Assembly (NCBI RefSeq): GCF_964204645.1
Contig: NC_134034.1
Coordinates: 186,001-250,000, forward strand
From: Tubulanus polymorphus
Taxonomy: Eukaryota > Nemertea > Palaeonemertea > Tubulaniformes > Tubulanidae
DNA: 64,000 bases
Direction: 5' to 3'
Under the pieces are notes generated by a model, which was not told the DNA's origin, ran no database searches, and saw nothing but the letters and a program-made list of their open reading frames with translations. Below, piece by piece: positions 57,666 to 64,000 of this stretch. The first letter of the stretch is position 1. The number at the start of each line of letters is the position of its first letter. The position numbers were made by a program, and so were the translations under genes.

Positions 57666-58304
57666 TTTTCTCGTTCACGCGAGATTTGGATTTCTTGGAA
57701 TTTCTAGGAAATAATATATCTATATAAATAATGAGGTGCTTTTTTAAATGGTAAAAATATTTCGAATGTGAAATATATGGATTTGTATGAAATCGAAAGG
57801 GGCTTTGTTTGAATCTAACAATAAATCAATATCCGAGATTAGATTATAAATACTAAGATCTATGAAACTAACTTCGTTTACTCCATCGAAATAATAAACT
57901 TACCTTTTCTCTAAATCCTTGAAGGTTTTATACGTCTTTCCTCGTCGAATATCTGAAACCCTTTTAATTATAGTCTATTCGCAATTTATTTCCTCGTCCT
58001 ATATTTTGTCCTTGTAGTCGCGAGTCACGTGTTAGTTTATATAAACCGATCGATTGAATGAACACAACAGGTTCGCTTGTTATTGTCGAATATATTTTGA
58101 CCTTTTGAAACGTCTCTCGTTTCGTAGTGTTGAAATAAACCAGAATTTAGTGTCTCTTTATTTCCAATTGAATTCAGCCGCACACGTTACAAAACGTGAG
58201 TGGTGCGCTTCGAAACAAAAACCCCTGGGAATTTCTCTGTAAATCGGGGTTATATTCCGTGTTAATATGAAACGTAGACGTAATCGTAACGCAGCTCACG
58301 CACA

Positions 58305-58465
58305 CTATCTATATGTAACTTTAATTACTAAATGTTGGTCGCCATAGTTGCCGTCACACGCACGCGCGTCTGTTCCTGACGCTCCGGATGCTGCGGCGGC
58401 GTTCTGCGTCGTCTGGGCGTGACCATGGTTACATTTAGCAGCACAACCGGCTGAGTTCACACATA
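58305..58465 (-). CDS. candidate terminal exon of a small cysteine-containing secreted protein
   Basis: After a good minus-strand acceptor (TAATTATTTCAG, exon from 58465) an open frame reads VCVNSAGCAAKCNHGHAQ, then an Ala/Gly/Ser-rich linker, then ACDGNYGDQHLVIKVTYR and TAG. Composition (four Cys, Gly/Ala/Asn-rich) is unlike the surrounding AT-rich DNA, and TTTATT at about 58156 could be its polyadenylation signal. No upstream exon or signal peptide was found, so it may be a decayed or spurious exon. Confidence 0.35.
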
Positions 58466-58544
58466 CTGAAATAATTAAACCCGAAAATCGATTAAACAAC
58501 CTTAAACCTCTTTTTAAGGAGTTTATTATTTTATGAAACTGGGA

Positions 58545-58610
58545 AACTCGCGGGGAGGGGAGGGAGGGGAGGGGAGGGAGGTAAGGAGGTAAGGGAGGGG
58601 CGGTTTCATC
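58545..58610. repeat. GGGAGGGGA purine tract
   Basis: G/A-only run of about 60 bp, next to a fragment of the GGTTTGATAAACTG foldback family (58600-58660). Confidence 0.8.
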
Positions 58611-58834
58611 AAACTGCTGTCTGGCCATGTGTTCAATTCAGTTAGTTGATGACGCGTCTCCTAATATTCCCGTGAATGTCAACCGTTAGAACAATCGTTT
58701 ATGGTCCATACAACACCTCTATACACAGAACATTAATTGATATCAGGTAACATTTTTCAAATCTGTAAGCGGCCGTTTTTTTTCAAATTCTGACCATAAA
58801 GGCTATATTTCCTAGGAAATCACAGGGTAGACTG

Positions 58835-58975
58835 GGGTGGTACTCTGAGGGGTGGGTTCTAACCGAATGGTACTCTGAGGGGTGGGTTCTAACCGAATGG
58901 TACTCTGAGGGGTGGGTTCTAACCGAATGGTACTCTGAGGGGTGGGTTCTAACCGAATGGTACTCTGAGGGGGGT
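58835..58975. repeat. 30-bp minisatellite, 5 copies
   Basis: Unit GGTACTCTGAGGGGTGGGTT-CTAACCGAAT. Confidence 0.95.
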
Positions 58976-59295
58976 CAAAAGTGGAAAAACGATAGCTCGT
59001 TATTGGCGAGCGCCAAAACAACAAATTTCCCTGGGTCTGAATCGGCGATCTCAGTTAAAAGGAGAATACCGCGCGCCAGAAAACCAGTAACGTGCACTGA
59101 CTGACCGACCTGGGGGGGGGGGCTTAAATACTTACACGGGTCGTAAACTCTACATATTTTCAGGACCGGGTTATTTAGTGTATTATATAATATAGTTTTA
59201 TACCTAGTAACTACGTAAATATACATTTCACTTCAAAAGAGTTACTGAACTATAGAAAAATGCGGATCGTCGCGCGTCGTAAAGATAGAATTCGA

Positions 59296-59346
59296 CCAAT
59301 GAAACAACTCGGTTGGGGATTACACGGGTCTCGTAGGGTATATATA
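59296..59346 (+). promoter_or_regulatory. core promoter of the cystine-knot peptide gene: CCAAT and TATA boxes
   Basis: CCAAT at 59296-59300 and TATATATA at 59339-59346 are about 40 bp apart. The start codon is 56 bp after the TATA box, leaving room for transcription to begin near 59370. Confidence 0.75.
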
Positions 59347-59401
59347 CAACTTGTCAGTAGTTACGGGCAACATTTGCAACTGACCTGCACGAACAAACAA
59401 C

Positions 59402-60244
59402 ATGAAGGTAAGACTGCGAAAGATTAACTTTACTTTAAGCGAAAATAATGTAGCGAATATATCGTTAAATACCGAAAGTCGAACAGTCCAGGTGCTGCAG
59501 TTGCTGAAAAGTTGATAACCAGTAGATAAATGCCATAGTAATAATAAACTTTTAATTGTCACTATGTCAACTATCCACTGGTTAGATTCTTACCAACCTT
59601 TCAGCAACTGCAGCACTGGTGTACTCTGATTTGAGAACAGATTTATCAGTTTAAAATCCAAATACAAAATTTGAAAGATTAAAAACGAATTCATTTATTC
59701 TCTCGCTGACTTCTAGCGAGAGTTTGTCGTATGAATACTGATTTTTAAACTTATTTTACCACTGATGACTGGGGGTGTAATAATTATTCTCGTTTCGGTT
59801 TCAGTCGACGACCTTGTTTTTACTGGCTTTATGCAGCGTTACGCTGATGGTAACGTTAACTGACGCGTCACCTTTAACCGCGTTACTGCGTGAATATCTG
59901 GAAGAGTTGAGAGAGGAAAAACGTTCAAGTATGCCTTATTTATGTTGCTTAGCTTGAAAATTGTATCATTGTTTTGTTTTTTAAACCTCAGACATGAATT
60001 GTCTAAACTATGACGAAAAACAAATCATTTTTCTGATTTCCTTGTGCCTCCTACTCTGACTTCCGCTGGGCCCAGTTTGCCACCTGTCTCGCAGTTTGTC
60101 AGTTAGTTCTAAATGCATGAAGCAATTCAAATATAATTGTTTTTTTCTTCAGATTGCATCGCTGCTGGTGAAAGTGGATGTGACGGTGACCCTGACTGTT
60201 GTAATGGCGGCTCTTGTAATATGCATGGTGTTTGCGAGCTGTAA
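59402..60244 (+). CDS. prepropeptide with inhibitor-cystine-knot-type mature peptide, 3 exons, 73 aa
   Basis: Exons 59402-59407 (Met-Lys only), 59805-59928 and 60153-60244; phases 0 and 1 agree, all introns GT-AG. Residues 1 to about 24 form a hydrophobic signal peptide, cleaved near TDA|SP. A short acidic propeptide ends in the dibasic Lys-Arg expected for convertase cleavage, leaving a mature peptide of about 31 residues with six cysteines spaced C-x7-C-x5-CC-x4-C-x5-C. That is the inhibitor cystine knot (knottin) framework, found in spider, cone-snail and nemertean toxins but also in defence peptides and hormones. The loop between Cys2 and Cys3 is Asp-rich. AATAAA lies at 60338-60343. I do not recognise a named family. 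A venom role is possible but not shown. Intron 1 carries a foldback element. Confidence 0.85.
59488..59619. mobile_element. foldback element, GCAGTTGCTGAAAAGTTG family, in peptide gene intron 1
   Basis: The ends CCAGGTGCTGCAGTTGCTGA and CAGCAACTGCAGCACTGG are near-perfect reverse complements. It is the best-preserved family member, with interior TTTTAATTGTCACTATGTCA. Confidence 0.85.
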
Positions 60245-60344
60245 AACTAGAGAATATTCCGTTTAAATGCCCGGAAAATTACTCGTTAATTAACCAACTG
60301 TGTTGAATGAAACTAAACTTTAGTTAGAATAGAATTAAATAAAG

Positions 60345-62070
60345 AAAATGATTGTTTTAAAAATTATCTTTACTGTTCTGTTGGTGCGAACCTGCGATAG
60401 ATAAGTACTGACCTCCTACTGAGCTTAATAAGTATTTCTGATTTCAAAACTGTTTTGAAAGCGATTGTAAAAGTTTGTTGACGAAATTGTCTTTCCGAGG
60501 ACATGTGCGTGGCAGAAGCCGCCTAGGAAAAGAGAATGGATCAGAACCGTATTGTGCTGCCACCATGCGGCAATGCACGATTGACGTCATTTTTGCGCGG
60601 AATTTCTGACAAAGGATTTTCCGGGAATTCCGAAATAGGAAAACACTCATCCGACGAGCTGAGGCTGAGCGCCGGCAAGTTTAGATTCGCTATTTATCAC
60701 GATTTTACCGAATTTGTGGCGTTACATTGAATGAGATAATTTCACGACAAGGTAGGTCTATACACGAGTAGATTCAAACAGGAGAATTTCAAATCGGGAA
60801 GGGTTCGATTTCAACTTTATTAAAATCGCGGCGTGGGTGGAGGTGAGGGGGCGGCCGGCTGTGGTGACTCACTCCTGTCTGTCCCGTGAACAGAGCGAGA
60901 TATTAATCCAGTATTCCTTTAAATTCATCCCATTTATAACCTGTATCATCTCTAACAATAGATTTCAACTGGATTGCCTTACACAGTTACACCTGCCCGG
61001 CTACAGACCTGAGGTAGGCCTACTGATTGTGACTACATTGATTTTATTTGGGGTTAAAGCGGGCCATATGGCACTCGAGAGACCATCCCATATTCTGCCA
61101 ATCCCTGTATATGAGTGATATAGTGGTTAGATTTAGAACCCACCTCTTCTCTATACTAAACGGTTTGAGATGTGGAAGGAAAGATGCAACTTATTTTATT
61201 GGTCCAAGAAATAACATTGAACTGTTTCTAGGGGTTGGTTTAAACTTATCTTATCTAATCAGTGTTGAACTCTGATTTGTGATATTGTGTTTTATTGTTT
61301 TGCTGTAAATCATTCTAATCAACAACTGATCAGTTTAAATTATCCTTAATCTTAGATTTATAGTTTTTCTATACCTAATCAGATAATCCGCTTAGTTAAT
61401 TATGTCTCTTTGTCAAACTCCTTGTTGTCACAGTTTGTACAGCACTGATAATAGCCCACAATGTAAACCGGTTTTAATTGTCAGCTTGGAGTAATCAGAC
61501 TGATTACTCCAATGTGTCAGAAAGTGTTTTGACTGGAATTACCCAGTACCAGGTTCTGTCTGTGGATCACAACTAGTTTTGATTCCAGGTAGTTTAACTC
61601 AAAGTGCTCGGGTTAGAGTAAGGTGTTTGTAATTCATCTAATTGTGAAGGTAACTTTTAGATTCCTAATGAATTAAATTCCTAGGATTTTATTTTGGTAA
61701 CATAGAAATGATAGTTAGGGAAATGTATTGCTCAAAGTATTACCCACTTTCTTGTTCAGTTGGAGTTTTAGAGCTGAAGTAAGATCATTTCCAATTTTTA
61801 AAGTTCTTGATTCAACAGGAACTAAAAAAACTAGAACTAGGTTCCATCCAGGATACCCCTGGTTACTGCGCTTCAATTTTTTCTATATTTCAATTAAATT
61901 CGAATCAACTTTTTTCATTAATAAATCATTTTCCAGTAAAAACTATATCATACACTCATTGGGAACATCAATCTATTTGATGACTTGTTCGACAACATTT
62001 CCATTTAGGAGTCTATTCAAAGTCTCCATTGACTTCGTGTAACTGAGTTTATTGTTATCATTTTATTTTC
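60345..62070. other. no convincing gene; region upstream of the transporter
   Basis: Frames of 60-104 codons occur on both strands, but none has a recognisable domain, signal peptide or paired splice sites. A 13-bp perfect inverted repeat is at 61486-61512. Non-coding first exons of the SLC28-type gene could be here. Confidence 0.4.
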
Positions 62071-62093
62071 ACAGGGAACTTCACGAGAATAGA

Positions 62094-64000
62094 ATGACTA
62101 AAACCACATCAGATCCTCGTCCACCGTTACCTGCCGGGGGTAAAAATAGAACGCCTCTCATGGAATTAGATCTGAATCGATCTACTCCGACGACCTTCAC
62201 CTCATCAGCAGACGACTCTAAAACAGCCTTCACCTCACTAGTGGATGACTCGATAATGACCTTCACCTCAGAAGCAGGCGACTCTCTGACGACTGAATCT
62301 TTCCTTCTCTCCTCGAATGTAACTCTCGAAAAGACACTAGATGGCAGCACTAGTAGTAGAAACAGTAGTTGTAGCAACAGTTGTGAAGTGAAAATCATTT
62401 TGGACAACGGTAAAATATTTTTTTTTTCTAAGTTGACTTCAATTATTTGATGTTAATCGTGGGACCCATGGATCAGGCACGTGACTGACTGTTGTACTCG
62501 TATGATTATAGGTGGCGTTGTCTGTGCTGCGTCATCCAGCAGTGAAAGCGATATTGAAAATAACATTGAATCAGAAGAGATTAAAACTGATTGTTGTAAA
62601 CTGGAATCTGTGCAGAGAAAAGTGCAACAGTTTTTCCATGAAAACAGCGCGATTTTAAAAAAGGTAAAACCTCGAAACAATGTCCACAATGGATATGATT
62701 AAACCTAGTCTGGATTAAACCTAGTCGAAATTATGTTTGTCATTGACTCATCTAAGATTATCATTGTTGCCTATTATTTTCAGTTGCTATGGATAATCAT
62801 GTTGCTAGGTTATGTTGCATTCTTCATTGCCGCGTGTGTTATCGATGTTAACCGCGCGATGGCGCTAGTAGTCGTCACATCGCTCGTCATCGCCTGGGTG
62901 ACCTACTCGTTAATACGAGACAGAATCGGCGGCCATCTTTACAAAAAATGTTACGTGCCCGTTGCCATGGCAATCAACAACAATTGGTCTATCGTACGAT
63001 GGTATGTATGAATATATAGAATGTTTAAATGGTCGATACTGATTGGTTGTTCGATATTAGACTCGTTTCCTGTTCTAGGTTTGTGTATATCGGACTGGTT
63101 GCCGCTCTGATCACGTATATCGCCGTGGAGATACGTCCGAAACCACGGCAACTGATCTCTCTCGCCGGGTTCCTGATGTTCCTGTTTTTCTTGTTCATTT
63201 TCTCAAAGAATCCTTCGAAGGTGAGCGAAATATCGAAACATCGACAGAAATATCGATATTAATTCGAGATTTCATGTAACTATGATATTTGATATTATCG
63301 TATTTCAGGTGAAATGGCGAACAGTAATTTGGGGTCTCGCGATACAATTCGTTCTGGGTATAGTTATACTGCGTACGGACTTCGGCTTTAAAGCGTTTAA
63401 GTATCTCGGGGATCAGGCGCAAGAGTTTCTTAAATTCACGGACTACGGATCATCATTCGTGTTCGGCAAAAATTACGAAGATCATTTATTTGCGTTCAAG
63501 GTAAAAATATCAATCAGTAAAAATAACATTCCCTGAATCCATCGAAAATTAGATTCCCAGTAAATCATGTACCGGGACGACAGCATTCCTACTACAGAAC
63601 CTTAAAATACTCTGACATCCTTAACATTTTATTTTAGGGGTTCATTCAAGTCCGGTTTTTTACCCTGTGGCCACTCAAATTCTGAAATTCAAATTGTACC
63701 TCGGAAAAATCTTTTTAATCACACATACCTAAAGAATGAACCGGTTCTGTCTAGATGATACCAGTCAGTGTATACACATACATTGTAGTGTGTTTGATTT
63801 CTGTGCACACAATGGATTTTAATTTAATACAGCGTTGTTTCTATGTTGCTCGTTGGTTACTTTGAGATAAAGAGATAAAACCTGGAGTCTCCTGATCTCT
63901 CCCTCCCTCCCGGTCTATAAAACTAGTTTATGAATTCATCATTAATTATACTTTATTTCAGGTTCTACCAGTAATAATATTTTTCAGCTGCGCTATCTCG
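62094..64000 (+). CDS. SLC28A: concentrative nucleoside transporter (SLC28/CNT), N-terminal half, runs off the window
   Basis: Exons visible: 62094-62409 (exon begins 62075), 62512-62663, 62784-63001, 63079-63220, 63309-63500 and 63962 to the end; every phase agrees and 353 codons are present. The N-terminus is cytosolic, Thr/Ser-rich and acidic, with a tandem of DDS-x-x-x-FTS units. Transmembrane helices follow (LLWIIMLLGYVAFFIAACV; LVVVTSLVIAWVTY; FVYIGLVAALITYIAVEI; FLMFLFFLFIFS). Then comes the family signature VKWRTVIWGLAIQFVLGIVI, LRTD-x-GF, F-x-x-TD-x-GSSFVFG and DH-x-FAFKVLPVIIFFS, closely resembling vertebrate CNT1-3. CNTs carry nucleosides inward with Na+ or H+. The substrate-binding and gate regions lie beyond the window. 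Met at 62094 is the first in the exon, but the frame is open up to the acceptor, so an upstream coding exon is possible. Confidence 0.92.

Noticed and set aside
61728-62042. 104-codon plus-strand frame before the transporter
   Set aside because: No splice sites linking it to the 62075 exon and no membrane-protein or known-domain pattern; AT-rich random-like composition.

Overview
This window is metazoan nuclear DNA. It has intron-rich genes with GT-AG boundaries, TATA and CCAAT promoter elements, AATAAA signals, a eukaryotic tRNA, TTAGGG-type telomere-like tails and very many minisatellites. Gene content (a Psc/BMI1-type PCGF protein, a polypeptide GalNAc-transferase, CD20/MS4A-like four-pass proteins, a concentrative nucleoside transporter and cysteine-rich secreted peptides) fits an invertebrate, most likely a lophotrochozoan such as a mollusc, annelid, nemertean or brachiopod. 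I cannot resolve the phylum from sequence alone.

Layout. 1-4.9 kb: gene-free, with microsatellites and a large 48-bp minisatellite. 4.9-11.0 kb (+): a complete Polycomb-group RING finger gene with 8 coding exons, 923 aa and a very long disordered tail holding 29 CAG codons. 11.07-11.57 kb (-): a small secreted cysteine-rich gene, first exon not found, converging on the PCGF gene. 11.6-38.9 kb: about 27 kb with no convincing protein gene, packed with tandem repeats, foldback elements, two copies of a tRNA-derived composite retroelement, a duplicated 276-bp element, a hammerhead-like motif and arrays of transcription-factor-like sites. A CpG-rich stretch with an NRF1-type palindrome and a splice donor near 19.1 kb is probably the far-upstream first exon of the next gene. 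39.0-50.6 kb (+): a complete polypeptide GalNAc-transferase gene (669-674 aa) with THREE tandem, phase-locked versions of one catalytic-domain exon, the most striking feature here. 50.9 kb: tRNA-Arg(ACG). 52.4-57.7 kb (-): two tandem CD20/MS4A-like tetraspan genes. 58.3 kb (-): a possible terminal exon of a small secreted protein. 59.3-60.3 kb (+): a complete three-exon gene for a prepro inhibitor-cystine-knot-type peptide with TATA and CCAAT boxes. 62.1-64.0 kb (+): the N-terminal half of an SLC28-type nucleoside transporter, cut by the window edge.

The genes do not form an obvious pathway. They encode a chromatin regulator, a Golgi O-glycosylation enzyme, membrane proteins and secreted peptides. 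The best candidate for something undescribed is the GalNAc-transferase exon trio. Reading frame alone forces exactly one of the three exons into each mRNA, and each swaps the segment that carries the F-D-W acceptor-binding motif. Repeat biology is a second theme. One 39-bp minisatellite recurs at five loci with periods of 27, 39 and 42 bp (all multiples of three) and matches the terminal inverted repeat of a foldback element in a PCGF intron. Three other minisatellites carry consensus CRE or CCAAT/NF-Y motifs in every unit.
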